NCBI GenBank assembly: GCA_964653285.1
Contig: CAZZEX010000092.1
Location: 1-20,781 of the forward strand
From: CAZZEX01 sp964653285
GTDB lineage: Bacteria; Chloroflexota; Anaerolineae; B4-G1
DNA: 20,781 nucleotides
Direction: 5' to 3'
The translations under genes were made by a program, and so were the position numbers. Shown here piece after piece: positions 8,060 through 15,432 of this stretch. Numbering within the stretch: the first letter of the stretch is position 1; every line of letters starts with the position of its first letter. Under the pieces are notes generated by a model. That model worked only from the letters and a program-made list of their open reading frames with translations. It did no database searches and was not told the DNA's origin.

Positions 8060-8287
8060 ATGCAAAAAGTTGAGATCCGGGTGAAGGGACGAATTGACGA
8101 GCACTGGTCAGATTGGTTCGAGGGCTTGACGATCACGCACATCGATCAGGACGAGACGATCCTGTCGGGAACCGTCGTTGACCAGGCCACGCTGTACGGG
8201 CTGCTGGCGAAACTGCGCGATCTGGGCCTGCCGCTCGTGTCGGTGCAACCTTCGGAGGTGGCAGAGCAAGAGACTACGACACCATAG
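8060..8287 (+). CDS. Small 75-residue protein, exporter-linked; related to 14376-14588
   Basis: This 75-residue protein begins MQKVEIRVKGRIDEHW and has a conserved-looking core, VDQATLYGLLAKLRDLGLPLVSV, in residues 40-62. Its predicted layout is strand-strand-strand-helix-strand, like a small alpha/beta sandwich of the ACT or ferredoxin-like kind; this is inference. A second protein at 14376-14588 aligns along its whole length, sharing G-x-hydrophobic-D-E near the start, and DQ...L.GLL..L...GL.L.SV. The gene lies 19 bases after the second permease and just before a strong terminator, so it is the last gene of the exporter operon. A regulatory or accessory role with the exporter is possible. 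No enzyme motif is seen. Confidence 0.8.
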   Translation: MQKVEIRVKGRIDEHWSDWFEGLTITHIDQDETILSGTVVDQATLYGLLAKLRDLGLPLVSVQPSEVAEQETTTP

Positions 8288-8313
8288 CCCGCCGCAAAGG
8301 CCCAAAAACTGTC

Positions 8314-8348
8314 CCCCGCAGGCTCGTCGGGCCTGCGGGGTTGCTTTT
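8314..8348 (+). terminator. Strong intrinsic terminator of exporter operon
   Basis: CCCCGCAGGC (8314-8323) and GCCTGCGGGG (8331-8340) form a perfect 10-bp GC-rich stem with a 7-base loop, followed at once by TTGCTTTT. It lies 27 bases after the stop of the 75-residue gene and should end the rightward transcript. Confidence 0.85.
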
Positions 8349-8458
8349 CAACGTGATTGCTGTTGAAGCATCGGACGCCGCGGGCGAGTTGTGCTAGAAT
8401 ACGTTGGGCTTGCTCGCCAAAGTGGAGTTGGCCGCGAAATGCTGCCAGGGAGGACGAA

Positions 8459-8647
8459 ATGACCGCGCCACTACTGACGACCAAACTCTAAATCCCCCCC
8501 GTCCGGCCAGAGTTGGGCTCGCGCCCACACCTGACCGGACAGCTGAACGCGGGGCTGCACCGCAAACTCACCCTCGTCTCCGCGCCGGCCGGCTTTGGCA
8601 CGGCCGTCCGGTTGGAGATCCTGGGACTCATTGCGCCGGGCTACTGA
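8459..8647 (+). pseudogene. Decayed N-terminal fragment of a MalT/LuxR-type regulator
   Basis: From ATG 8459, with AGGGAGG five bases upstream, the frame reads MTAPLLTTKL, then a TAA (8489-8491), then in the same frame IPPVRPELGSRPHL, TGQLNAGLHRKLTLVSAPAGFG, and ends TAVRLEILGLIAPGY plus TGA. This is the N-terminus of MalT-type LuxR regulators, matching TKLHRPS..., RPHLSQRLNEGL and LVSAPAGFGKTT of the intact gene just downstream. The TAA stands where family members commonly have an aromatic residue before IPP. The Walker A is cut right after GFG, and only 15 unrelated-looking codons follow, suggesting a large internal deletion. Upstream TGCTAGAAT (8392-8400) looks like a surviving extended -10. 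Not expected to yield a working protein. Confidence 0.7.
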
Positions 8648-8698
8648 GCCAGGAAATCACGGATGTGTTGCTGGTCGCCTGGCAGTTTCCTGATAAAG

Positions 8699-8728
8699 TT
8701 GGGTTTAGTGAGGGATTTGTGGTATTAT
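8699..8728 (+). promoter_or_regulatory. Candidate promoter for MalT-type regulator
   Basis: TTGGGT (8699-8704), an 18-base spacer, then TATTAT (8723-8728) preceded by TGG, giving an extended -10. It lies about 75 bases ahead of the preferred GTG start of the regulator. The -35 match is modest. Confidence 0.35.
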
Positions 8729-8803
8729 TAGCAAAGCCTGATAATCCAACATTGCGGTTTCCTTCTAATTCAAATGAGAGCTGTATTTGAAACGGGAGAT
8801 GTA

Positions 8804-11515
8804 GTGATATCTAGCTTACTGGCCACAAAATTACACCGTCCTTCCATCCCTCTCAGACGAGTCCACCGTCCGCATCTCAGCCAGCGATTGAATGAAGGGT
8901 TGGAGTTCGGCCGGCAGATTACGCTCGTATCGGCGCCGGCTGGATTCGGAAAAACGACCTGCATCAGCGAATGGGTGCACGCGCTGGACTGTCCGGTTAC
9001 CTGGCTATCCCTGGATCCTGCGGATGATGACCCTGGGCGCTTCTTTACCTATCTCGTCGCTGCGCTGCAAAAGGTGGATGATAGCCTGGGCCGGGATATC
9101 GAGGGCGTATTGCGCTCTGGACAGCTTCCCCCCAGCGAGGCCATCAGCACGACCCTCAGCAACGACATCCTGGAATTGGAAGGCCGGTTCTTGCTGGTCC
9201 TGGACGATTTTCAGGTGATCCAGGATCGCTTCATCCTTCAAGTTTTGCAGAAGCTGGTAGCCAACCTGCCCCAACCGCTTCACCTGGTCCTGCTCACGCG
9301 CGAGGATCCCCCTCTGCCGTTGGCCCGGCTGCGGGCCAACAACCAACTGACCGAGATTCGGGCGGGGGATTTGCGCTTTACCAGCCCCGAAGCCGATCGT
9401 TTCCTGAACGAGGTGATGGGCCTGTCCCTTTCCCAGGCGGATATCGCCGTGTTGGAAGACAAGACCGAAGGCTGGATCGTCGGATTGCAACTCGCCGGTC
9501 TGTCCGTCCGAGATCGCGCCGACCCATCCAGTTTCATCGCCGCCCTGAGCGGCAGCCACCGATTCATTTTGAGCTACCTCACCGAGGAAGTCCTCAGCCG
9601 GCAGCCTGAGGAGATCCAAAGTTTTCTGCTGCAAACGTCTATCCTGGACAGGCTGAGCGGTGATTTGTGCAATGCGGTCACCGGACGTACTGACGGTCGT
9701 TTCCTGCTGGAACAGTTGCTCAACGCCAACCTGTTCCTGATTCCCCTGGACGACGAACAGCGGTGGTATCGCTATCATCACCTGTTTGCCGACTTGCTGG
9801 CCAATCGGCTGCAGCAGATTCTGCCTGCCAATGCTGTCCAAGGATTGCACTGCCGTGCCAGTGAGTGGCTGGCACGAAATGATTTACTCAATGAGGCCAT
9901 TAAACACGCGTTGGAAGGAAAGGATTACGAGAGAGCCGCTTCTCTGGTGGGGCAGGAGGTTCGCACCATGATGTTTAGCGGCAGGGTGAGTACCTTGAAA
10001 AACTGGCTGGAAGCCTTTCCGGAGGCGTCTTTTCAAACCCATCCACGCCTGAATATTCACCGGGTATGGATTGATCTTCTGCAAGGAAAATCCGATCTGT
10101 CCGAACAGGCCTTGCAAGAAAAGGAAAATATGCTGAGGGCCTTACCTCCGTCGCCTGAAAACGATCAGTTGCGGGTGGAATTGATGATGATCTTGTGCCG
10201 CTTCGTGGCCTTCTCGGGGAACACTTCCAGAGCTATCCGGCTGGCCAAACAAGCCCTGGCTTGTCTTCCCGCAGGAGATCTGGCCCCGCGCGCCCGCGCC
10301 CATTCTACATTGGCCATCGCTTATTGGGTGGATGGTCATGCTGAAAAAGCCAGGCGGGCTTATGACGAATGCCTTCACCTGGCGCAGGCTGCCGGCAATT
10401 ATAGCCTGGCCGCCCACGCAACGGTGGTGATGGCGATGGGGCAGTGCGATTACGGGCAGTTGCGCGAGGCCGCCAGGTCTTACCAATCAATCATCGATAT
10501 GGGCGTTCAAGCGGGTCAGAAGGTATTCTTCCCGGCGGGTCAAGGCTATATCGGCCTGGCAGGCATCTATCTGGAATGGAACGACCTGGAGATTGCTAAA
10601 GACTACCTGAGGCAGGGGATGGAGCTTTGCAGCCAGGGAGGACAGCCCGGCATTTTTACCGGACATATGCTAAAGTCGCGTTTGCGCCAGGCCAAAGGAG
10701 ATCTCGCGGGGGCCTTGGAAGAGATCCACTTGCTGGGGCAGACTTTTCAAGGCATTGACCCTGCCGGGGCAGCCCGGCAAATTCTGCTCAGACTGGCTAT
10801 GGGTGATCTGGATGAGGCTTCCCGTTTAGCAATGCCTTTGATGAACATGCTCAGCGGTGAGCCTGGCACGACTCGGCTTCCCTTGCTGGTTTTAGAAATT
10901 GTCAAGACCATCCTCATCCGGGTCTTTCTCGCCCAAGGGGAGATAGAGAGAGCCATGCAATTATTGGATGAGGTTCAGGCCACGGCCGAACCGGGCAGGC
11001 GGTTCGGGCGCTTGATCGAAGTCTATCTGCTCAGGGCGCTGGCATTACAGAAGCAGAATCGGGGGAACATAACTCCTGCGGCTCTCGAATGTTTCGAGCA
11101 CGCTCTGGATCTGGCCGAGCCGGAGGGTTACATCTTGCTGTTTTTGGAAGAGGGCCATGCGGTGATCCCGCTGTTGAAGGCCGTCTTAAATCATCCGCCT
11201 GCACCTGACCGGTTAAAGAGATATGCTCGCAAGATCCTGGATGCTTTTCCTGGGTACGGTAAACCCGTGGCTCCCCGCGCAAAGCGTCCAGTTAAAGCGG
11301 CCGGCCTGGTTGAGCCGTTGACCTCACGAGAATTGCAGGTCTTGCAACTCATCGCCGCCGGTGATTCGAATCGAACGATTGCGGACAAGCTCGTCATCAC
11401 GGTGAGCGCGGTGAAGAAGCACAACAGCAATATCTTCGGCAAGCTGAACGTCAACAGCCGGACACAGGCGATTGCCCGCGCGCGTCAGCTAGGACTGCTC
11501 TCCGCGGATGGATAA
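8804..11515 (+). CDS. MalT-type LuxR-family transcriptional regulator (STAND ATPase)
   Basis: This 903-residue protein is built like MalT. The N-terminal P-loop NTPase has Walker A SAPAGFGKTT (K50) and Walker B FLLVLDDFQ (D134-D135). The LTREDPPLPLARLRANN and ITEIRAGDLRF-like block follows. Next come a winged-helix region, a long helical repeat (TPR-like) region of about residues 390-820, and a C-terminal LuxR helix-turn-helix (about 837-900: LTSRELQVLQLIAAGDSN ... SAVKKHNSNIFGKL). GTG 8804 is chosen because GGGAG (8794-8798) lies five bases upstream. ATG 8774 has no ribosome site and its extra residues do not resemble the family. Such proteins are usually inducer-gated activators that oligomerise with ATP. 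The target may be the flavodoxin region downstream or genes elsewhere; the sequence does not say. A decayed relative lies just upstream. Confidence 0.93.
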   Translation: MISSLLATKLHRPSIPLRRVHRPHLSQRLNEGLEFGRQITLVSAPAGFGKTTCISEWVHALDCPVTWLSLDPADDDPGRFFTYLVAALQKVDDSLGRDIEGVLRSGQLPPSEAISTTLSNDILELEGRFLLVLDDFQVIQDRFILQVLQKLVANLPQPLHLVLLTREDPPLPLARLRANNQLTEIRAGDLRFTSPEADRFLNEVMGLSLSQADIAVLEDKTEGWIVGLQLAGLSVRDRADPSSFIAALSGSHRFILSYLTEEVLSRQPEEIQSFLLQTSILDRLSGDLCNAVTGRTDGRFLLEQLLNANLFLIPLDDEQRWYRYHHLFADLLANRLQQILPANAVQGLHCRASEWLARNDLLNEAIKHALEGKDYERAASLVGQEVRTMMFSGRVSTLKNWLEAFPEASFQTHPRLNIHRVWIDLLQGKSDLSEQALQEKENMLRALPPSPENDQLRVELMMILCRFVAFSGNTSRAIRLAKQALACLPAGDLAPRARAHSTLAIAYWVDGHAEKARRAYDECLHLAQAAGNYSLAAHATVVMAMGQCDYGQLREAARSYQSIIDMGVQAGQKVFFPAGQGYIGLAGIYLEWNDLEIAKDYLRQGMELCSQGGQPGIFTGHMLKSRLRQAKGDLAGALEEIHLLGQTFQGIDPAGAARQILLRLAMGDLDEASRLAMPLMNMLSGEPGTTRLPLLVLEIVKTILIRVFLAQGEIERAMQLLDEVQATAEPGRRFGRLIEVYLLRALALQKQNRGNITPAALECFEHALDLAEPEGYILLFLEEGHAVIPLLKAVLNHPPAPDRLKRYARKILDAFPGYGKPVAPRAKRPVKAAGLVEPLTSRELQVLQLIAAGDSNRTIADKLVITVSAVKKHNSNIFGKLNVNSRTQAIARARQLGLLSADG

Positions 11516-11543
11516 TTCCCCATTTTCCAATCTGACTGGAATG

Positions 11544-11608
11544 CCCCCGGACTTGTGCAGGGGGTTCGTTCGGAGGGGAGGTATACTTTGGTACACCTCC
11601 TCCCTATT
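11544..11608 (+). terminator. Two candidate hairpins after the regulator gene
   Basis: A weak stem of CCCCC (11544-11548) with GGGGG (11560-11564) is followed by a better one: GGAGGTATAC (11577-11586) with GTACACCTCC (11591-11600), one G-U pair and a TTTG loop, then TCCCTATTTT. The second stem with its short T-stretch is a plausible but weak intrinsic terminator for the MalT-type gene. Confidence 0.5.
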
Positions 11609-11641
11609 TTGTCCCGGTCAAAAAGACACCACCTTGGTACA

Positions 11642-11670
11642 GTGACATTTCGTGCTCAAAGTCGTATAAT
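11642..11670 (+). promoter_or_regulatory. Near-consensus promoter for flavodoxin A
   Basis: GTGACA (11642-11647, five of six to TTGACA), exactly 17 bases, then a perfect TATAAT (11665-11670). Transcription would start near 11677. This is the best promoter in the window. It also shows that the ATG at 11669, which lies inside the -10 box, cannot be the start of the flavodoxin. Confidence 0.75.
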
Positions 11671-11707
11671 GTGTGTAAGACAAAATCAAAGAGATAAGGA
11701 GATAACC

Positions 11708-12223
11708 ACGTCAGATTCGATTCTTGTAACCTATGCCACACGTTACGGCTCAACGCAGGCAGTTGCCGAGGCAGTCGCGGCGACGCTGCGCGAAAGTGGG
11801 CTTGAGGTAGATCTTCAGCCCATGCGGAAAGTGCGTACCCTCGAAGGGTACCGCGCGGTCGTGCTGGGGGCGCCGCTCTACATGGGGCGCTGGCACAAAG
11901 ACGCGCAGCGCTTTCTATCCCTGCACCAGAAAACCCTCACGCAGCAGCCGGTGGCAATTTTCACGCTGGGCCCAACTCAACCGGATGAGAAGGAGTGGGA
12001 GGGTGTGCACGCCCAACTCGATCAAGAGCTGGCAAAGTATCCCTGGCTTACCCCGGTCGCGCTAGAACTGTTTGGCGGCAAGTACGACCCGGCAAAGCTG
12101 CGCTTCCCAGACAAGTTGCTAGCCACTTTGCCGGCCAGCCCCCTCCACCAGGTGCCGGCCAGCGACGTGCGGGATTGGACGGCGATCCGCGCCTGGGCGA
12201 GCAACCTGGCTGCGAAGCTTTAG
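11708..12223 (+). CDS. Flavodoxin A, HemG-like flavodoxin domain; apparent ACG start
   Basis: From 11708 the frame gives 171 residues: (M)SDSILVTYATRYGSTQ, the FMN phosphate-binding loop after strand 1, then EAVAATLRESGLEVDLQPM, VVLGAPLYMGRWHKDAQRF and a C-terminal helix. It belongs to the flavodoxin-domain group that includes HemG-type protoporphyrinogen dehydrogenase; an FMN-dependent electron-transfer role is likely and the partner is unknown. AAGGAG (11696-11701) stands six bases before ACG 11708. In the duplicate at 13854 the same place reads ATG after nearly the same ribosome site. No ATG, GTG or TTG lies in a suitable place: the upstream in-frame ATG (11669) is inside the promoter, and the next internal ATG (11821) would remove the FMN loop. 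Either ACG is used weakly or the start has been lost by mutation. Confidence 0.8.
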   Translation, partial: TSDSILVTYATRYGSTQAVAEAVAATLRESGLEVDLQPMRKVRTLEGYRAVVLGAPLYMGRWHKDAQRFLSLHQKTLTQQPVAIFTLGPTQPDEKEWEGVHAQLDQELAKYPWLTPVALELFGGKYDPAKLRFPDKLLATLPASPLHQVPASDVRDWTAIRAWASNLAAKL

Positions 12224-12253
12224 CCTGCTTTGCCACAATAAGGAAGAGTAGAT

Positions 12254-12874
12254 ATGAGAAACGCGACAAGAATCATTGCGGCATCGTTCGGCATCTTTGC
12301 CGGATTTGGCGGCCTGGAGCATGGGTATTTTGAAATACTTCAGGGGAATGTGCGGCCAGAGAGCATCATGATCGCGTCTATGGGTGCACCATGTGTGCCG
12401 GAAGAAATCTGGAATGCCTGCGAACCGGCCATGACGATCATTCCTAACTTCTTGGTCACTGGTATCCTGGCGATGGTGCTTGGACTGGTGACGATGGTGT
12501 GGGCAGTGGCCTTTGTGCAGCGACAGCAGGGCGGCACGATCCTCGCCCTGCTGTCGTTTGGACTGCTGCTTTTTGGAGGCGGCATCTTCCCGCCAGTGAT
12601 CGGCATCATCGGCGGTGTGGTAGGAACCAGGATCAATACGCCGTTGAAAAAGCAGCCCGGCCCTGTTTGGAGGATGCTGGCAAAGGTGTGGCCGTGGACG
12701 ATAGTTGTTTTCTTCGTGTGGTTATTTGGACAATTCGTGATCGGTTATTTCTTCAACGAATTCCTGATGGAGAACGCGGTGCTCATTCCCGTCTTGATCC
12801 TAGGGCTGCTGGTGGTTTCTATTCTGGCTGGATATGGGCACGATATCCAGCAGCACGGGCGCGCTGAAGTTTGA
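12254..12874 (+). CDS. Polytopic membrane protein of unknown function
   Basis: This 206-residue protein begins MRNATRIIAASFGIFAGFGGLEHG, a helix with a conserved-looking GLEHGYFE element, then about 35 outer residues with two cysteines (APCVPEEIWNACEP). Further helices lie at about 63-85, 95-125, 145-170 and 175-198. GGAAGAG at 12242-12248 serves as the ribosome site. No named family is assigned with confidence. The two closely spaced cysteines outside the membrane could form a disulfide or bind a ligand; this is inference. It lies 30 bases after flavodoxin A and is probably cotranscribed, repeating the membrane protein plus flavodoxin pairing seen twice further on. An attC-like hairpin starts 12 bases after its stop. 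Confidence 0.75.
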   Translation: MRNATRIIAASFGIFAGFGGLEHGYFEILQGNVRPESIMIASMGAPCVPEEIWNACEPAMTIIPNFLVTGILAMVLGLVTMVWAVAFVQRQQGGTILALLSFGLLLFGGGIFPPVIGIIGGVVGTRINTPLKKQPGPVWRMLAKVWPWTIVVFFVWLFGQFVIGYFFNEFLMENAVLIPVLILGLLVVSILAGYGHDIQQHGRAEV

Positions 12875-12885
12875 CAGGATAAGCG

Positions 12886-13009
12886 GCCCACCAACGGCTG
12901 CATCGGACAGCGGCTGCGCCGCTCGAAACCGCAGCGCCTTGCTAGAAGCGGCACGATAATAGAGAAGTCTCACCGGTCCCGCCGCTGCCGCTGAGCCACA
13001 CCGTTGGGC
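12886..13009 (+). repeat. attC-like imperfect hairpin 1
   Basis: Paired blocks in order: GCCC (12886-12889) with GGGC (13006-13009); AACGG (12893-12897) with CCGTT (13001-13005); CGG (12904-12906) with CCG (12988-12990); CAGCGGC (12908-12914) with GCCGCTG (12981-12987). A single extra A (12907) bulges out, and a 66-base central segment is left. The right end, GTTGGGC (13003-13009), fits the integron core GTTRRRY. The left end CACCAAC does not fully fit RYYYAAC. Size and layout (two paired boxes on each side, extrahelical base, variable loop) resemble integron attC sites. It starts 12 bases after a stop codon, as attC sites do. Alternatives are a terminator or another palindromic repeat. Confidence 0.45.
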
Positions 13010-13052
13010 GGCGGCAGCAGCTATTTAGACAAAATGGAAAGGGTGAATGAAA

Positions 13053-13841
13053 ATGACGAACCAAGTTACAAATGCCGAAATCACAGACGCCGACTGGAAG
13101 AGCCTCTACAAAGTCGGCGGAGTGGCTGCCCTGATTGCAGGTGTAATCTTTAGAAGAAACCTCGGGGTGGAAATTTCGCTTTTCAGTCAGCACACACCCC
13201 CTGTCACTGTAAGCGACTGGTTTACGCTCCTTCAGGGCAATCGACTCCTCGGACTCGCTTACCTCAACCTCTTTGACATTGTTGACTATGCTCTCGTGGG
13301 CCTGATGTTTCTCGCCCTCTACGTTGCCCTCAGACGAGCCAATGAGAGTTACATGGCAATCGCTACGACCCTTGGCCTCGTAGGGATAGCGGCCTACTTC
13401 GCATCGAACACGGCCTTCTCCATGCTTTCCCTCAGCGACCAATATGCAGCCGCGACAACCGACGCGCAGAGAAGCATGTTGCTGGCAGCCGGGCAGGCGA
13501 TGCTGGCTATCAGTGATTCTAGCAATCCTGGCACTCATCCTGGCACCGGGCTTTATATGAGCTTGCTCCTCATTGCCGTTGCCGGCATGATTACCTCAGT
13601 TGTCATGCTGCGGAGCGCTGTGTTCAACCGGGCAACCGCTTATGTGGGGATTCTGGCAAGTGCATTCGATTTGGCTTTTTGCATTGCTTTTGCCTTCCTG
13701 CCAGCGGTAGACATCGACCTGGTAGCTGTCTGCACCATACCCGCCGCCGGACTGCTCTTGATGATATGGCACATCCTGGTTGGCCGCAGGCTCTACCAGC
13801 TAGGGTGTCTCGAAAAAAAGACGCTTCCCCAACAATCGTAA
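13053..13841 (+). CDS. Six-helix membrane protein, DUF4386-like (module copy 1)
   Basis: This 262-residue protein begins MTNQVTNAEITDADWKSLYKVGG. A first weak helix (about 23-35) precedes FRRN, followed by an outer segment of about 35 residues, then helices at about 70-95, 105-130, 172-195, 203-225 and 228-250. Its content and the SLSDQYAAATTDAQRSMLLAAGQA segment resemble the DUF4386 group of uncharacterised membrane proteins. ATG 13053 is preferred over 13047 because GGAAAGGG (13036-13043) stands at normal distance, and the paralog at 14612 aligns from about here. The stop is 12 bases before flavodoxin B, whose AAAGGAG site lies between them, so the two genes are probably translated from one message. 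Function unknown; close pairing with flavodoxins suggests a redox-linked membrane role, by inference. Confidence 0.8.
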   Translation: MTNQVTNAEITDADWKSLYKVGGVAALIAGVIFRRNLGVEISLFSQHTPPVTVSDWFTLLQGNRLLGLAYLNLFDIVDYALVGLMFLALYVALRRANESYMAIATTLGLVGIAAYFASNTAFSMLSLSDQYAAATTDAQRSMLLAAGQAMLAISDSSNPGTHPGTGLYMSLLLIAVAGMITSVVMLRSAVFNRATAYVGILASAFDLAFCIAFAFLPAVDIDLVAVCTIPAAGLLLMIWHILVGRRLYQLGCLEKKTLPQQS

Positions 13842-13853
13842 AAGGAGATAACT

Positions 13854-14354
13854 ATGTCAGATTTGGTTTTGGTAGGATATGCCACACGTTACGGCTCAAC
13901 GCAACAAGTTGCCGAGGCAGTCGCGGCGACGCTGCGCGAACGTGGGCTTGAGGTAGATATTCAGCCCATGCGGCAAGTGCGGACACTCGCAGGGTACAGC
14001 GCGGTCGTGCTGGGGGCGCCACTCTACATGCTTCGTTGGCACAAGGACGCGCGCCGTTTCCTGTCGCAGCACCGTGAGGCCCTCACGGAGCGGCCAGTGG
14101 CAATTTTCGCGCTCGGCCCAACTCATGATGATGAGAAGGAGCGGCAGGATTCGCGCGAGCAACTCGATAAAGAGCTGGCAAAGTTTCCCTGGCTTACACC
14201 GGTCGCCCTTGAAATGTTTGGCGGCAAGTACGACCCGGCAAAGCTACGCTTCCCTGTCAATTTATTTGCCGGTAAGGAGCCGGCAAGCGACATACGGGAC
14301 TGGACGGCGATCCGCGCCTGGGCGAGCAACCTGGCCGTGAAGTTTCAACAGTGA
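13854..14354 (+). CDS. Flavodoxin B, HemG-like flavodoxin domain
   Basis: This 166-residue flavodoxin begins MSDLVLVGYATRYGSTQQVAE, with the FMN phosphate loop at residues 9-15. It continues through VVLGAPLYMLRWHKDARRF, which provides the flavin-contacting loop, to the C-terminal DWTAIRAWASNL helix. It is a close duplicate of flavodoxin A: 91 of 96 bases are identical between 11732-11827 and 13878-13973. The main differences are single-residue changes and a shorter stretch near residue 140, where A has extra residues (ATLPASPLHQ). AAAGGAG lies six bases before the ATG, making this the intact reference for the ACG start of copy A. Predicted role: FMN-bound electron carrier or small quinone/porphyrinogen-type oxidoreductase; substrate unknown. 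Confidence 0.9.
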   Translation: MSDLVLVGYATRYGSTQQVAEAVAATLRERGLEVDIQPMRQVRTLAGYSAVVLGAPLYMLRWHKDARRFLSQHREALTERPVAIFALGPTHDDEKERQDSREQLDKELAKFPWLTPVALEMFGGKYDPAKLRFPVNLFAGKEPASDIRDWTAIRAWASNLAVKFQQ

Positions 14355-14375
14355 GAGTGCCAGAACGGACTGAAC

Positions 14376-14588
14376 ATGAACGACATTTGCACCTATCTCA
14401 TTCAACTTCGTGGCCAGGTAGATGAGAACGACCTCAACGCAATGGGCCCCATCCAAATGACGGTGGTACGGGTGGATACAGCTTCAATGCTGTTTACCGT
14501 CTGCACCGATCAGTCGGGCCTCATCGGGCTGCTGCGGCACCTGCATGGACGGGGGCTCGTACTCTTGTCTGTCCACTGTGAAAGATAA
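14376..14588 (+). CDS. Small 70-residue protein, relative of the exporter-linked 75-residue protein
   Basis: This 70-residue protein begins MNDICTYLIQLRGQVDEND and ends DQSGLIGLLRHLHGRGLVLLSVHCER. It aligns end to end with the protein at 8060-8287: strand I-x-hydrophobic-x-G-x-hydrophobic-D-E, a middle strand pair, DQ at the start of the helix, L.GLL..L, then GL.L.SV. About one residue in three is identical. It has no obvious ribosome site and lies 21 bases after flavodoxin B and 23 before the next membrane protein, so it may depend on coupled translation. Function unknown; the predicted small alpha/beta fold would suit a regulatory or accessory subunit. Confidence 0.7.
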   Translation: MNDICTYLIQLRGQVDENDLNAMGPIQMTVVRVDTASMLFTVCTDQSGLIGLLRHLHGRGLVLLSVHCER

Positions 14589-14611
14589 ACCATTGATTTC
14601 GGGAGAATAAA

Positions 14612-15432
14612 ATGTCACAATTAAAACTAAATCAGGTTACGGATGCAGAAACTGCAGATTCCAACTGGAAGGGACTCTACAAAATCGGCGGAGCGGCTGC
14701 CCTGATTGCTGTCGTGTTCTTCAGAAGAAACCTCGGGTCAGAACTCTTGCTCCTCAGAAGTATTGGGATCATCAGTTTCAGGCCCGCGACGCCACCCAGC
14801 AGCGCAATCGACTGGTTTACGCTGCTTCAGAACAATAGGTTCCTTGGACTCTCCTTGCTCAATCTCTTTGACATTGTCAACTATGCTCTTGTGGGCCTGA
14901 TCTTCCTCGCCCTCTACGGTGCCCTCCGACGAGCCAATAAAAGTGCCATGGTGATCGCTACGACCTTTGGCTTCGTAGGGATAGCGGTCTACTTTGCATC
15001 GAATCAGGCTTTTGCCATGCTTTCCCTCAGCGACCAATACGCGGCTGCGACAACGGATGCACAGAGATCCATGTTCCTGGCAGCAGGGCAGGCGCTGCTT
15101 GCCATCAATAATCCCGGCGCTATCTACCAGGGCACCGGTATCTATTTGAGTTTGCTGCTCGTGACCCTTGCCGGCCTGATCATCTCCATTGTCATGCTGC
15201 GGAGCAGTGTCTTTGGCAAAGCAACCGCTTATGTGGGAGTTCTGGCAAATGTATTCGGATTGGGCTATTTTTTCGCATTGGCCTTCGCGCCAGCGATATA
15301 TTCCCTTCCCCCTCCATCTCTGCCCCGTTTCGGGTGATATGGTATATCCTGATTGCCCGAAGGCTCTTCCAGTTGGGGCAGGGCACTTCAAAAAAAGAAG
15401 ATGTAAATCGGATTGGAGGTATATCTCAATGA
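14612..15432 (+). pseudogene. Six-helix membrane protein, DUF4386-like (module copy 2), frameshifted
   Basis: The frame from ATG 14612 (GGGAGAA upstream) gives MSQLKLNQVTDAETADSNWK and tracks copy 1 closely through SLSDQYAAATTDAQRSM and ATAYVGVLANVFG, but stops at TGA 15335-15337 after 241 residues. One reading frame over, from about 15314, the sequence continues RVIWYILIARRLFQLGQG, matching LMIWHILVGRRLYQLG at the end of copy 1. That frame runs to TGA 15430-15432, which overlaps the next gene's ATG (15429) as ATGA. A single-base loss in or near the C-rich stretch 15303-15313 explains this. It may be real decay of the last helix, a sequencing error, or programmed slippage. Function as for copy 1, unknown. 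Confidence 0.7.

Noticed and set aside
8648..8700. CAGGAAA / TTTCCTG inverted pair downstream of the regulator relic
   Set aside because: Arms are short and far apart with no T-run; likely chance.
11555..11710. Longer flavodoxin A starting at ATG 11555 or 11669
   Set aside because: These starts lie upstream of or inside the consensus promoter, and the added residues do not match the duplicate flavodoxin B.
12942..13538. Leftward open frame overlapping hairpin 1 and the DUF4386-like gene
   Set aside because: Antisense to a membrane protein that has a clear paralog; no family features.
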